A stretch of DNA of 41,486 nucleotides from Clostridia bacterium (GCA_017442225.1 JAFSAR010000021.1:1-41486); one strand, 5' to 3'. Positions 14,741 through 22,664 are shown, numbered from the stretch's first letter. Numbers and translations are program-made. The notes: generated by a model not told the origin, from the letters alone.

Positions 14741-15457
14741 TTATAATGAATTAGCAAGTTCCTTTACCGATTGATACCTATCCTTTGGATTTATTGCCGT
14801 ACAAATTTTAACAATTTTTTTTGCTTTACCACGAGCTAAAATTTCGCTAGGGTGTTTTCCAGTAAGCATCACATTAAGCAAAATACCCAGTGCATAAATA
14901 TCGGTTCTAGGGTCACTTTGTGTAATGCCCAACTGTTCGGGTGAAGCATAACCTACAGTTCCCATTACAACGGTATCTTTAGTGTTTGCTGATATTTTGC
15001 GCGATATATTAAGGTCTATTAAGACAACACGACCTTCATCGGAAATGATTATATTTTCTGGTTTTATATCACGATGGACAATACCGTTTTGATGTAAAAA
15101 ATCAAGCGCGTTACAAACCGATTCTAACACGCGTTTTGCACCGCGATAATGATAATTTCCGCTTTTCATAACATCGGCAACGGTTATGCCGCTGATAAAT
15201 TCTTCTAAAACAATCTGCCCATCGCTAAGGGTTATGCAATCATATATTTCGGGTATGTTTTCGGCTTTAATGCTACATAAAATTTCGTATGCCGTAACAA
15301 TTTGCGGAAAGCTATTTAATACTAAATCGCGGTTTAAGTGCTTATGTCTTATGCGAAAGGTTTTGCAATCGTTTTTATCGGAAAGAACAGATATAATTCT
15401 GTAATTTTGAAGTAATTTTTTGATATATTGCTCGCACGTTAATTTAGAGCTGTTCAT
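14741..15457 (-). CDS. Stand-alone Ser/Thr protein kinase domain, atypical
   Basis: A 238-residue Hanks-type kinase domain with no membrane segment or sensor part. Catalytic loop HRDIKPEN (128-135), metal-binding DLN in place of DFG (148-150), SPEQ in place of APE (172-175), and a C-lobe ending NPKDRYQS. The N-lobe is divergent: no glycine-rich loop is visible, and where the beta-3 lysine is expected (DLVLNSF, 44-50) there is N48. Family members phosphorylate Ser/Thr on cytoplasmic targets; loss of the lysine would weaken ATP binding, so it may be an atypical or pseudo-kinase. Its start overlaps the stop of the upstream zinc-ribbon gene by 4 nt, so the two are translationally coupled. The upstream membrane protein is its likely partner. 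Confidence 0.85.
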   Translation of the reverse strand: MNSSKLTCEQYIKKLLQNYRIISVLSDKNDCKTFRIRHKHLNRDLVLNSFPQIVTAYEILCSIKAENIPEIYDCITLSDGQIVLEEFISGITVADVMKSGNYHYRGAKRVLESVCNALDFLHQNGIVHRDIKPENIIISDEGRVVLIDLNISRKISANTKDTVVMGTVGYASPEQLGITQSDPRTDIYALGILLNVMLTGKHPSEILARGKAKKIVKICTAINPKDRYQSVKELANSL

Positions 15458-16482
15458 TTAATCTCGCCGCCGTTCCACTCTTGGTATAAAGCATCGTAAT
15501 TGTCGGCTATGTTTCGATAATAGTAAAAGCCAAAGGTTTTGCAGTCACGAGCGCAATGTATAGTTAGTGTTCCTGTGCGATTTGACACATCGGCAAAGGC
15601 TGTTTCAAATATATTTATAGTTGTACCGCGTAAATAAATATCGGTTAAATTATAACAGTTTGAAAATGCATTTTGCCAAATGGTTTTAACAGAGGTAGGT
15701 ACAACAACTTTTTTGACGGTACTGCTGATAGCGGCATCACAAAAGGCGTTGGGCATAATTGCACCAACTCTTTTTCCATCAATTTCTTCTGGTATATTAT
15801 ATATTCCGTCACTTGCGGCAGTTGTAACACCCGTAATAACAATAACATCCGTAATAGGCTGTGCGGGTATATTTCCTTCGGTGTAGCAGTCAGTAGCAAC
15901 AGCATCACGGTAGATATATGATGCTTCGGTTTTTGTAACCGTTTCTTGATTGTTGTCTTGTTCTTCTGAACCTTGGGCGTTGCTGTCATCATTTTGTTGT
16001 GGTTTAGACTGTGATGGGGTTGTTGTGGGTGTGCTGATTGACGAAACGCTTGTATCGCTGCCTTGCGAACTGCTTGCAGATGGTGTTTTATTGTCATTAC
16101 CGTTCGGCTTTGTTACAGTGTTTTTGCTGTTGTTATCTTCGGTTTTATCCTGTGATGAATTATAATTATCGGTTGTGGTGTTTTCGCTTGTGTTATTGTT
16201 TGATAAAACAGTGCTTGTGTCAGACGAATTATCTGTGGATATTATTTTGCTTGGTATAGAGGTTTCACTTGAAGAGTTGTTAGCATCGTTTGTACTTAAC
16301 GCAAACACAATAATGCCAAATATTAGCACAAGCAATAAAAAGGCGGCTATTAGATAGGGCCACCTTTTGTTACTGGTAATTTCATTTTCTATTTTTTGTT
16401 TTTCTTGTAAAGAAGACATACAAAACACGCAAAAGCGCGCGTTGTCTTCTATATCAGCGTGACAATACGGACATTTTTTCAT
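15454..16482 (-). CDS. Zinc-ribbon / transmembrane / BspA-like LRR protein
   Basis: A 342-residue membrane protein. The N-terminal zinc ribbon has C4, C7, C18 and C21 (CPYC and CVFC). One transmembrane helix (41-62) follows, then a long S/T/N/Q-rich spacer (about 63-185). A C-terminal domain has BspA-type leucine-rich features: IPEEIDGKRVGAIMPNAF, VVVPTSVKTIWQNAFSNCYNL. The likely topology is ribbon inside, LRR outside. The LRR block resembles those at the end of the collagen-like protein at 17404-21669. Middle gene of a three-gene operon: 4 nt after the HTH gene and overlapping the kinase gene. It may sense a surface ligand and signal to the kinase; this is inferred from order and topology. 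Confidence 0.8.
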   Translation of the reverse strand: MKKCPYCHADIEDNARFCVFCMSSLQEKQKIENEITSNKRWPYLIAAFLLLVLIFGIIVFALSTNDANNSSSETSIPSKIISTDNSSDTSTVLSNNNTSENTTTDNYNSSQDKTEDNNSKNTVTKPNGNDNKTPSASSSQGSDTSVSSISTPTTTPSQSKPQQNDDSNAQGSEEQDNNQETVTKTEASYIYRDAVATDCYTEGNIPAQPITDVIVITGVTTAASDGIYNIPEEIDGKRVGAIMPNAFCDAAISSTVKKVVVPTSVKTIWQNAFSNCYNLTDIYLRGTTINIFETAFADVSNRTGTLTIHCARDCKTFGFYYYRNIADNYDALYQEWNGGEIK

Positions 16483-16486
16483 AACA

Positions 16487-16909
16487 CTACCCCAAAGTAT
16501 CTAAACCGTATTCATATAAAAGCTCATTGATTTCTACTACGGACATACCCTTACACACACCGTAAAGTACAATGCTATCAAATGGGAGTTTCACATAAAG
16601 TGGTGAATAACCTGCCGTTTTAAGCAAGGTTTGCATTTCGTCAATATTAAGCTTCATTGCTATTGCCAAACACAACAGTTTGTTGCGTTCAGGAATACGA
16701 AGTCCCGAAAAAATTTGATAGCCGTAAACCTCGCTCATTTCTGCCTCTTTTATAACGGCAGATTTTTTTAATCCCTTTTTCACAAGTAATTGTTCAAGCA
16801 TTTCTGATAACGTATCTTTAATTAAATACTGCTTGTTTTCGTTATAAAAGGTTGTGAAATCGGGGCAAAGTCCTAACTCTTCTACAATTTTTGATGTATC
16901 TTTTTGCAT
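16487..16909 (-). CDS. Helix-turn-helix protein of the kinase operon
   Basis: A 140-residue soluble protein. Residues about 32-100 look like a divergent Cro/CI-type fold: LSEMLEQLLVKKGLKKSAVIKEAEM, then a recognition-helix-like SEVYGYQIFSGLRIPERNKLL, then a helical LAIAMKLNIDEMQTLLKTAGY. The remainder is helical with no clear family. Proteins of this type often lie beside stand-alone kinases in Clostridia; a role as regulator or kinase partner is inferred. AAAGGGTG 6-7 nt upstream selects the ATG at 16909; an earlier in-frame ATG has none. It is the first gene of the operon, 4 nt before the zinc-ribbon gene. Confidence 0.75.
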   Translation of the reverse strand: MQKDTSKIVEELGLCPDFTTFYNENKQYLIKDTLSEMLEQLLVKKGLKKSAVIKEAEMSEVYGYQIFSGLRIPERNKLLCLAIAMKLNIDEMQTLLKTAGYSPLYVKLPFDSIVLYGVCKGMSVVEINELLYEYGLDTLG

Positions 16910-16932
16910 TGTTGTCACCCTTTCGCCACATA

Positions 16933-16961
16933 ATAATACCACAAATGACAAAAAAATACAA
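16933..16961 (-). promoter_or_regulatory. Promoter of the HTH/zinc-ribbon/kinase operon
   Basis: On the minus strand, TTGTAT (16956-16961) and TATTAT (16933-16938) with a 17-nt spacer. The palindrome at 16963-16977 abuts the upstream side of the -35 box. Confidence 0.6.
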
Positions 16962-16962
16962 C

Positions 16963-16977
16963 TATGCTGTCAGCATA
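16963..16977. promoter_or_regulatory. Perfect palindrome, candidate operator
   Basis: TATGCTG-T-CAGCATA, 7-bp arms around one base, immediately upstream of the kinase-operon promoter and 51 nt past the stop of the XRE gene. Its half-site TATGC/GCATA recurs at 17333-17349. It could instead be a weak terminator of the XRE gene, since T-rich sequence follows on the minus strand, but a 1-nt centre makes a poor hairpin. Confidence 0.45.
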
Positions 16978-17028
16978 AGACTTTTTAAATCAAATGCATT
17001 AAAATACTCAAAAGGATGGGGGAATTTT

Positions 17029-17286
17029 TTAAAGTTTCGCATCCTCCGCTGATAGCATATTATCAATCGGCACTTGGAGTGCACGTGAAAAAATTACTAA
17101 ATCAATGTCGGTCACAAACCTCTCACCGTTTTCGACCCGACGTATAAAGTAATGGTCTACATCAAAACCCAGCAGTTGCATTTTAGCGGCAAGTTTTCGC
17201 TGTGAAAGCTTTTTGCTTTTACGTATTTCAGCGATTTTTCGTCCGCAAAGATTGTTTGTGCCGTCAGCGGCCTTAATTTTGAACAT
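17029..17286 (-). CDS. XRE-family regulator divergent from the collagen-like gene
   Basis: An 85-residue cytoplasmic DNA-binding protein consisting of one Cro/CI domain: IAEIRKSKKLSQRKLAAKM (helices 1-2), then FDVDHYFIRRVENGERFVT (recognition helix region), then DLVIFSRALQVPIDNML. GAGGG 7 nt upstream supports the ATG at 17286. It lies between the kinase operon, same strand, and the divergent 4.3-kb collagen-like gene. Palindromes sharing TATGC/GCATA lie on both sides of it, so it is a plausible regulator of both (inference). Confidence 0.85.
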   Translation of the reverse strand: MFKIKAADGTNNLCGRKIAEIRKSKKLSQRKLAAKMQLLGFDVDHYFIRRVENGERFVTDIDLVIFSRALQVPIDNMLSAEDAKL

Positions 17287-17314
17287 AAAATTTCCCTCGT
17301 TTTGTTGAATACTA

Positions 17315-17343
17315 TTTACATTTATTTTATTTTATGCTATAAT
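17315..17343 (+). promoter_or_regulatory. Promoter of the collagen-like gene
   Basis: TTTACA (17315-17320) and TATAAT (17338-17343) with a 17-nt spacer. Leader about 55 nt, containing a small stem AATAGC/GCTATT (17360-17365 with 17381-17386). Confidence 0.75.
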
Positions 17344-17353
17344 GGCATAAAAA
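17329..17353. promoter_or_regulatory. Inverted repeat over the -10 box, candidate operator
   Basis: ATTTTATGC, 7 nt, GCATAAAAA: 8 of 9 positions match as an inverted repeat and the spacer is the -10 box itself. A protein bound here would block the collagen-like gene. The half-sites match the palindrome at 16963-16977 but are spaced 2 nt wider. Confidence 0.5.
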
Positions 17354-17403
17354 TTGGTGAATAGCGTTCAACATACGAGGGCTATTTATATGGAGGTATT
17401 AAT

Positions 17404-20400
17404 ATGAACGGAAAAAACACTTTAAAAAAGGCACTTACAGTAGTAACTGCAGTTGTAGTAGCACTGGCAATCTCGGTAGGAAGTGCTGTGCTAATACATA
17501 ATAGTGATAAAGACAGTACTACTGCCTCTACTACAGTAAAAGACGGGCTTTCTGCTTATGAGATAGCCAAGCAGTACGGTTATGAGGGCACTGTGCAAGA
17601 GTGGCTTGGTAGCTTAGAGGGTAAGTCTGCCTATGACATAGCGGTAGCAAACGGCTATTCCGGTAGTGAAACCGATTGGACAGCCACGCTTAAAGCCACT
17701 GCAGGCAAAGATGGTGTTGGTATAAAAACCGCCGCATTTAACGCAGACGGTCAGTTACTGCTTACCCTTACCGATGGCACTGTATTAAACCTCGGTAATA
17801 CCAAAGGTGCTGACGGCAAAGACGGCTTAAACGGTACCGACGGTAAAGATGGCGCAGATGGTAAAAATGGTGCAGACGGCGTAGGAATCACTGAGGCAAA
17901 CATAAATGCCGACGGTGAATTGGTTATTTCTTTTAGTGACGGTAAAACCGTTAATTTAGATAAAGTTGTTGGTATGAACGGTAACGACGGTATTGGTGTA
18001 GTATCGTCACAGATAAACTCAAACGGTGAGTTGGTAATCGAATATTCAAACGGACAACGCGCAAACTTGGGTGTTGTTGTAGGTGCCGATGGTAAAGATG
18101 GTACAGACGGAGCCAAGGGCGACAAAGGCGACAAAGGCGACAAAGGCGACAAAGGCGACAAAGGCGACAAAGGCGACAAAGGCGACAAGGGTGATAAAGG
18201 TGAAACCGGCGCCACAGGTGCTACCGGCGCACAGGGTGAGCAAGGTATTCAAGGTATTCAAGGTATACAAGGTGTTCAGGGTGATAAAGGTGACAAAGGC
18301 GATAAGGGTGACACCGGTGCCGCAGGTAATGACGGCGTAAGTGTAACCAAGACCGAAATCAATAATAAGGGCGAGCTTGTTATTACTCTTTCAGATAACA
18401 CCGTATCAAACCTTGGCGTTGTGGTTGGCGCTAAGGGTGAAAAAGGCGATAAGGGCGACACAGGCGCACAAGGTATACAGGGTGTTCAGGGAGAACAAGG
18501 TATACAAGGAGAAAAGGGTGAGAAAGGCGAAACCGGCGATACCGGCGCCGCAGGTCAAGATGGTAAGGATGGTAAAGACGGCACCGATGGCAAAGATGGT
18601 GCAGACGGTATAAGTGTAACCGGTGCCGAAATAAATAGTAACGGTAATTTAGTACTCACTTTTTCAAACGGTCAACGCACCGAGCTTGGCAATGTAATCG
18701 GAGCCAAGGGTGATAAAGGTGATAAAGGCGATAAGGGTGCAACGGGTGCCGCAGGTAATGACGGCGTAAGTGTAACCAAGACCGAAATCAACCAAAACGG
18801 TGAGCTTGTAATAACACTTTCAGATAATACTGTATCAAACCTTGGCGTTGTAGTTGGCGACAAAGGTGAAAAAGGCGATAAAGGCGATAAGGGTGACCAA
18901 GGTGAACAAGGCATCCAAGGTATACAAGGCGTTCAGGGTATACAAGGCGAAAAGGGTGATACCGGTGCCAAAGGTGACGCCGGTCAAGACGGTGTTGGTA
19001 TTCAAAACATAGTTATAACCGATGGTAAGTTAAATATAACCCTTACCAACGGCACAACCCTTGACCTTGGTAATATTAAGGGTGCCGATGGCAAGGACGG
19101 TCAAGACGGTGCCAAAGGCGACAAGGGTGAACAGGGTATTCAAGGCGAGCAAGGTATTCAAGGCGAAAAGGGAGACAAAGGTGACACCGGTGCTACAGGT
19201 CAAGACGGCAAAGACGGTGACGACGGTATTGGCGTACAGTCAACCGAAATTAACGCACTTGGCGAGCTTGTTATCACCTACTCTGACGGTAATACCGAAA
19301 ACCTTGGTAAAGTAGTCGGCAAGGATGGTACCAATGGTACAAATGGTCAAGACGGTGATGACGGTATTGGTATAACCAAGACCGAAATAGATGCTAATGG
19401 TGAATTAGTAATTACATACTCTAACGGCAACAGTGAAAAAATTGGTATTGTTGTAGGTAAAGACGGTAAAAACGGCATCGACGGCACAAACGGTGACGAT
19501 GGTGTTGGTGTATCGTCTGCAACAATCAATTCAAACGGTGAATTGGTACTCACCTATTCAAACGGAAACGAAACCAACCTTGGCGTAGTAGTTGGTAAAG
19601 ACGGTCTTAACGGTCAAGATGGCGCTAAGGGTGATAAAGGCGATAAAGGTGACACCGGTGCAACTGGTGCTACAGGTGCCGCAGGTCAAGATGGTGACGA
19701 CGGTATTGGTATAACCAAAACCGAAATAGACACTAACGGTCAGCTTGTTATTACCTACTCTGACGGCAACAGCGAAACAATAGGTGTTGTTGTGGGTAAG
19801 GACGGTCTTAACGGCCAAGATGGTGCTAAAGGCGACAAGGGCGAACAAGGCGAACAAGGTGAGCAAGGTATTCAAGGCGAAAAGGGTGACAAAGGTGACA
19901 CCGGTGCTACAGGTGTAACGGGTGCCGCAGGTAAAGATGGTAAAGACGGTGATGACGGTGTTGGTATTGCAAGCGTAGAGCTTGATAACAACGAACTTGT
20001 AATTACCCTTTCAGATACAACTGTCATAAACCTTGGTAACGTTAAGGGAGAAAAAGGCGACAAAGGCGACAAGGGTGATAAAGGTGATACCGGTGCTACA
20101 GGTGCCGCAGGTAAAGATGGTGTTGGTATTGCAAGCGTAACACTTGATGCTGACGGTAATTTAAGCGTTACCTTTACAACAGGTACTACCATTGACCTTG
20201 GCAATGTTAAGGGCGCTGATGGCGCTGACGGCGTTGGCATTGCAGAAATGTATATTGAAAACGGCAACCTTTACGTTCGCAAAACAAACGAAACCACCGC
20301 CCAAAGTCTTGGCTCTGTAAAGGGCGAAAAGGGTGATAAGGGCGATACTGGTCGTGGCATAGAAAAAACTGAAATAACAGGCACAAATCTTATCGTTTAT

Positions 20401-21669
20401 TACACCGACGGAACAACCGAAACGCATGATTTAAGTACTATGACTGGTGACCCAAATGAAAAAGAAATTTTGGTCTATAGTTTGCTTTCTGATGGTACAT
20501 ATGGCGTTATGGCTGGCGGTATGGCAAAATACGAAGCAAACATTGAAATTCCAGACACATATAATGGTATTTCTGTAACACAAATTTTGGACAATGGATT
20601 TTATGATTTATCTAGATTGCAGACAGTAACAATCCCCGAAGGAATAACTACTATTGGAAGCTATGCATTTTATAATTGTACATCATTGACAAGCATCGAG
20701 TTTCCACAAACCTTAAAAAAGATTGAGTCATATGCTTTTTATCAATCGGGATTAACAAGTGCTACCTTCCTTTTAGCAGAGGAATGGCATACAAATGGTA
20801 TACTTACTTCAAATGATTATGTACCTAAGAACATTTTTAAGGATGGAATTGTCGATTTGAAAGAGAATGGAAAATATTATTATAATGGAGTTACGTATAC
20901 TTTTGAATTTGTTTGTGATATTTCAGATCAAAAAATTGCAGCAACAGCATTAACAAAGGAATGGACAGATTCTTTCGGTTATACATATACCACTAGTAGT
21001 GGAGAACCGGGAACAGGGAAAACTACTATGTCTGCGAAATATTATTCTTCCGACTGGGAAAATCCAAATGCAGTTGAAGTGCCACCAATTGAATCAGCAC
21101 CCGAAGAAAATCCGACAAATAAACTTTTTGAATATACATTACTTGATGATGGTACATATGGTGTAAAGGCGGGCACATTAGCCACTAATGCTACGGTACT
21201 TGAAATTCCCGCAACCTACAATGATATTGCAGTAACACAGGTGTTAAATAGCGGTTTCAGCCGCCTTGATAAATTGGAAAAGGTTGTGTTGTCAGAAAAC
21301 ATTACAAAAATCAATAGATATGCATTTTATAACTGTGTTAATCTTACCGAGGTTACTGTTCCCGATTCAATAGAATTAATCGGTGCATATTCTTTCTATG
21401 AGTGCTTTGCACTTGAAACGGTTAAATTGCCAACAACAAAAAATTGGACAGCTACATTTAAAACGATTTGGTTTATAAACGATGAACATTATACACGCAA
21501 TGTTGTGGCAAAAAATAGTGGTACGACAACACTTTCTTTTGAGTATAATTCATCTACGACACGCACAATGACTTTTGAAAATATGGCTAGTGCATTTAAA
21601 AACGAAATAATATTAAAAAATGATAGTTTTTGTCATATGTATGCAGCAGATTGGACATGTACGGAATAA
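17404..21669 (+). CDS. Giant collagen-like surface protein with C-terminal BspA-type LRR domains
   Basis: A 1421-residue protein. Residues about 9-32 form an N-terminal hydrophobic anchor without a clear cleavage site. Two SAYEIAKQYGYEGT/SAYDIAVANGYSGS-type repeats follow (about 49-95). From about 100 to 1015, collagen G-X-Y tracts (GDKGDKG, GIQGIQG, GADGKDG) alternate with about fifteen related 30-35-residue beta-rich modules (pattern G[VI]G[IV]xxxxIxxxGELVITYSDGxxxNLGxVVG). Two homologous LRR blocks end the protein (about 1020-1235 and 1240-1421; motifs IPEGITTIGSYAFYNC and ITKINRYAFYNC). Trimeric stalks with tip domains are the expected shape. No LPXTG or C-terminal anchor. GGAGG 7 nt upstream fixes the start. 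Function unknown; adhesion or recognition is inferred. Divergent from the XRE gene. Confidence 0.85.
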   Translation: MNGKNTLKKALTVVTAVVVALAISVGSAVLIHNSDKDSTTASTTVKDGLSAYEIAKQYGYEGTVQEWLGSLEGKSAYDIAVANGYSGSETDWTATLKATAGKDGVGIKTAAFNADGQLLLTLTDGTVLNLGNTKGADGKDGLNGTDGKDGADGKNGADGVGITEANINADGELVISFSDGKTVNLDKVVGMNGNDGIGVVSSQINSNGELVIEYSNGQRANLGVVVGADGKDGTDGAKGDKGDKGDKGDKGDKGDKGDKGDKGDKGETGATGATGAQGEQGIQGIQGIQGVQGDKGDKGDKGDTGAAGNDGVSVTKTEINNKGELVITLSDNTVSNLGVVVGAKGEKGDKGDTGAQGIQGVQGEQGIQGEKGEKGETGDTGAAGQDGKDGKDGTDGKDGADGISVTGAEINSNGNLVLTFSNGQRTELGNVIGAKGDKGDKGDKGATGAAGNDGVSVTKTEINQNGELVITLSDNTVSNLGVVVGDKGEKGDKGDKGDQGEQGIQGIQGVQGIQGEKGDTGAKGDAGQDGVGIQNIVITDGKLNITLTNGTTLDLGNIKGADGKDGQDGAKGDKGEQGIQGEQGIQGEKGDKGDTGATGQDGKDGDDGIGVQSTEINALGELVITYSDGNTENLGKVVGKDGTNGTNGQDGDDGIGITKTEIDANGELVITYSNGNSEKIGIVVGKDGKNGIDGTNGDDGVGVSSATINSNGELVLTYSNGNETNLGVVVGKDGLNGQDGAKGDKGDKGDTGATGATGAAGQDGDDGIGITKTEIDTNGQLVITYSDGNSETIGVVVGKDGLNGQDGAKGDKGEQGEQGEQGIQGEKGDKGDTGATGVTGAAGKDGKDGDDGVGIASVELDNNELVITLSDTTVINLGNVKGEKGDKGDKGDKGDTGATGAAGKDGVGIASVTLDADGNLSVTFTTGTTIDLGNVKGADGADGVGIAEMYIENGNLYVRKTNETTAQSLGSVKGEKGDKGDTGRGIEKTEITGTNLIVYYTDGTTETHDLSTMTGDPNEKEILVYSLLSDGTYGVMAGGMAKYEANIEIPDTYNGISVTQILDNGFYDLSRLQTVTIPEGITTIGSYAFYNCTSLTSIEFPQTLKKIESYAFYQSGLTSATFLLAEEWHTNGILTSNDYVPKNIFKDGIVDLKENGKYYYNGVTYTFEFVCDISDQKIAATALTKEWTDSFGYTYTTSSGEPGTGKTTMSAKYYSSDWENPNAVEVPPIESAPEENPTNKLFEYTLLDDGTYGVKAGTLATNATVLEIPATYNDIAVTQVLNSGFSRLDKLEKVVLSENITKINRYAFYNCVNLTEVTVPDSIELIGAYSFYECFALETVKLPTTKNWTATFKTIWFINDEHYTRNVVAKNSGTTTLSFEYNSSTTRTMTFENMASAFKNEIILKNDSFCHMYAADWTCTE
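18121..18183 (+). repeat. Seven identical 9-bp tandem repeats in the collagen-like gene
   Basis: The unit GACAAAGGC (Asp-Lys-Gly) is repeated seven times without a change; a degenerate copy (GACAAGGGT) follows. Other GDK tracts in the gene use mixed codons, so this block looks recently expanded. Gain or loss of units keeps the frame and would change stalk length. Confidence 0.95.
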
Positions 21670-21690
21670 TTAGGACAAGGTAGGACAAGG

Positions 21691-21704
21691 GACGGTTCTC
21701 CGTC
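21691..21704 (+). other. Small hairpin with repeated flanks after the collagen-like gene
   Basis: GACGG-TTCT-CCGTC (21691-21704), preceded by the direct repeat TAGGACAAGG (two copies at 21671-21690). It resembles short dispersed clostridial repeats. The stem is weak and no T-run follows, so it is not a convincing terminator. Confidence 0.35.
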
Positions 21705-21759
21705 TTAGAAGTAGAAAGAATCTTAAAGGCACAATTTGAAATTTAAAGGGGAAATATAA

Positions 21760-22518
21760 ATGGCAACACAGCAATATTATTTTGACATGGATGCAAACGG
21801 TTTTCCGTTGCTGACGGAACACAATATTGAATTTATAAAGGCTCTTGTTAAAAACGATCCTGGTTATCGACAACCAATTGATAAGGATTATAAAATCATA
21901 TTGAGTAATCATTTCCCGAATGAAGATAAAGAAATTTTGAATATCGTCAAATTAATCGATAAGGTGGATTCTACCCATTTGGCTTCGGAGGGTTCTAAAT
22001 TTAAAGGTAATAATATGGGACGAGAAATTACGGCAGAGGCAATTTGCCAAATAACCGACCTAAAAGATAAAATTAATAATGGCGATACTGGAATTATTGA
22101 CATTATTGCTAATGCTGTTAACGAAGAGCACAAAAGACAAGGAAAAGAGAGCGGAAAATATAATTTTTCTTTTGCAACAAAGTTTTGCGCTTACGTTTCG
22201 CTATATGCATTAAATAAAGATAATTACTGCATTTATGACAAGGTTGTAAGTGAGATATTGCCGTATTATTTATATACATATCTTGGCGAGAAACACTATC
22301 GCATAAAACGTGACGGAACTGCCGTTAGTACAATTTCTGAAGAATTTAAAAAAGATTCACAGTACGTAAAGTACAGGCAACTTGTTGATAAACTTATAGA
22401 GAGTGTTTATAACAAGCATAACTACCGTCCAAGCTATAAAGAAATTGACGGATTATTGTGGTATTATTTTAAAGGTGAAAACAGCCGTATTGTTAAGGCG
22501 ATGGAGACTTTGAAATAA
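21760..22518 (+). CDS. Hypothetical protein, possibly OGG-like helix-hairpin-helix fold
   Basis: A 252-residue soluble, helix-rich protein. I do not recognise it with certainty. The piece FSFATKFCAYVSLYALNKDNYCIYDKVVSEILPYYL (about 145-180) recalls a motif (FATK-x-C ... YPIYD-x-V) in bacterial proteins related to the OGG/helix-hairpin-helix DNA glycosylase superfamily, some of them near defence genes. No catalytic Lys/Asp could be placed, so this is a weak inference. AAAGGGG 8 nt upstream supports the start. No promoter of its own is visible, so it may be read from upstream. It is AT-rich and lies between a repetitive surface gene and a lone toxin gene, which looks like accessory sequence. 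Confidence 0.6.
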   Translation: MATQQYYFDMDANGFPLLTEHNIEFIKALVKNDPGYRQPIDKDYKIILSNHFPNEDKEILNIVKLIDKVDSTHLASEGSKFKGNNMGREITAEAICQITDLKDKINNGDTGIIDIIANAVNEEHKRQGKESGKYNFSFATKFCAYVSLYALNKDNYCIYDKVVSEILPYYLYTYLGEKHYRIKRDGTAVSTISEEFKKDSQYVKYRQLVDKLIESVYNKHNYRPSYKEIDGLLWYYFKGENSRIVKAMETLK

Positions 22519-22532
22519 TCATAGTACAAAAC

Positions 22533-22554
22533 GGAACGACACACAGGTCGTTCC
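22533..22554 (+). terminator. Hairpin after the hypothetical gene
   Basis: A perfect 8-bp stem (22533-22540 with 22547-22554) and 6-nt loop, 15 nt after the stop. No T-run; it precedes the stronger hairpin at 22578. Confidence 0.4.
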
Positions 22555-22577
22555 CTACAAATAAAACATTTATTGTG

Positions 22578-22609
22578 CGGCGGGGATTTATCCCCGCCGT
22601 TTTCATTTT
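22578..22609 (+). terminator. Strong intrinsic terminator
   Basis: A GC-rich perfect 9-bp stem (22578-22586 with 22591-22599) and TTTA loop followed by TTTTCATTTT. Ends transcription of the 21760-22518 gene. Confidence 0.9.
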
Positions 22610-22644
22610 CACACTGCGCATTTATTTTTCATAAAATGCATTAA

Positions 22645-22664
22645 GGCAAAATTTATATTTTGCC
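22645..22664. other. Perfect 8-bp hairpin upstream of mazF
   Basis: GGCAAAAT-TTAT-ATTTTGCC lies 70 nt before the toxin gene. It may be an operator or an mRNA structure; no second copy is seen. Confidence 0.35.

Noticed and set aside
18121..18192. Short regular repeats that might suggest a CRISPR array
   Set aside because: The unit is 9 bp, with no spacers, and it is an in-frame Asp-Lys-Gly coding tract.
17751..20427. Several long minus-strand frames opposite the collagen-like gene, rich in SPLSPLSP
   Set aside because: They are the antisense readings of the GDKGDKG tracts; no ribosome binding sites, and the repeat composition alone keeps them open.
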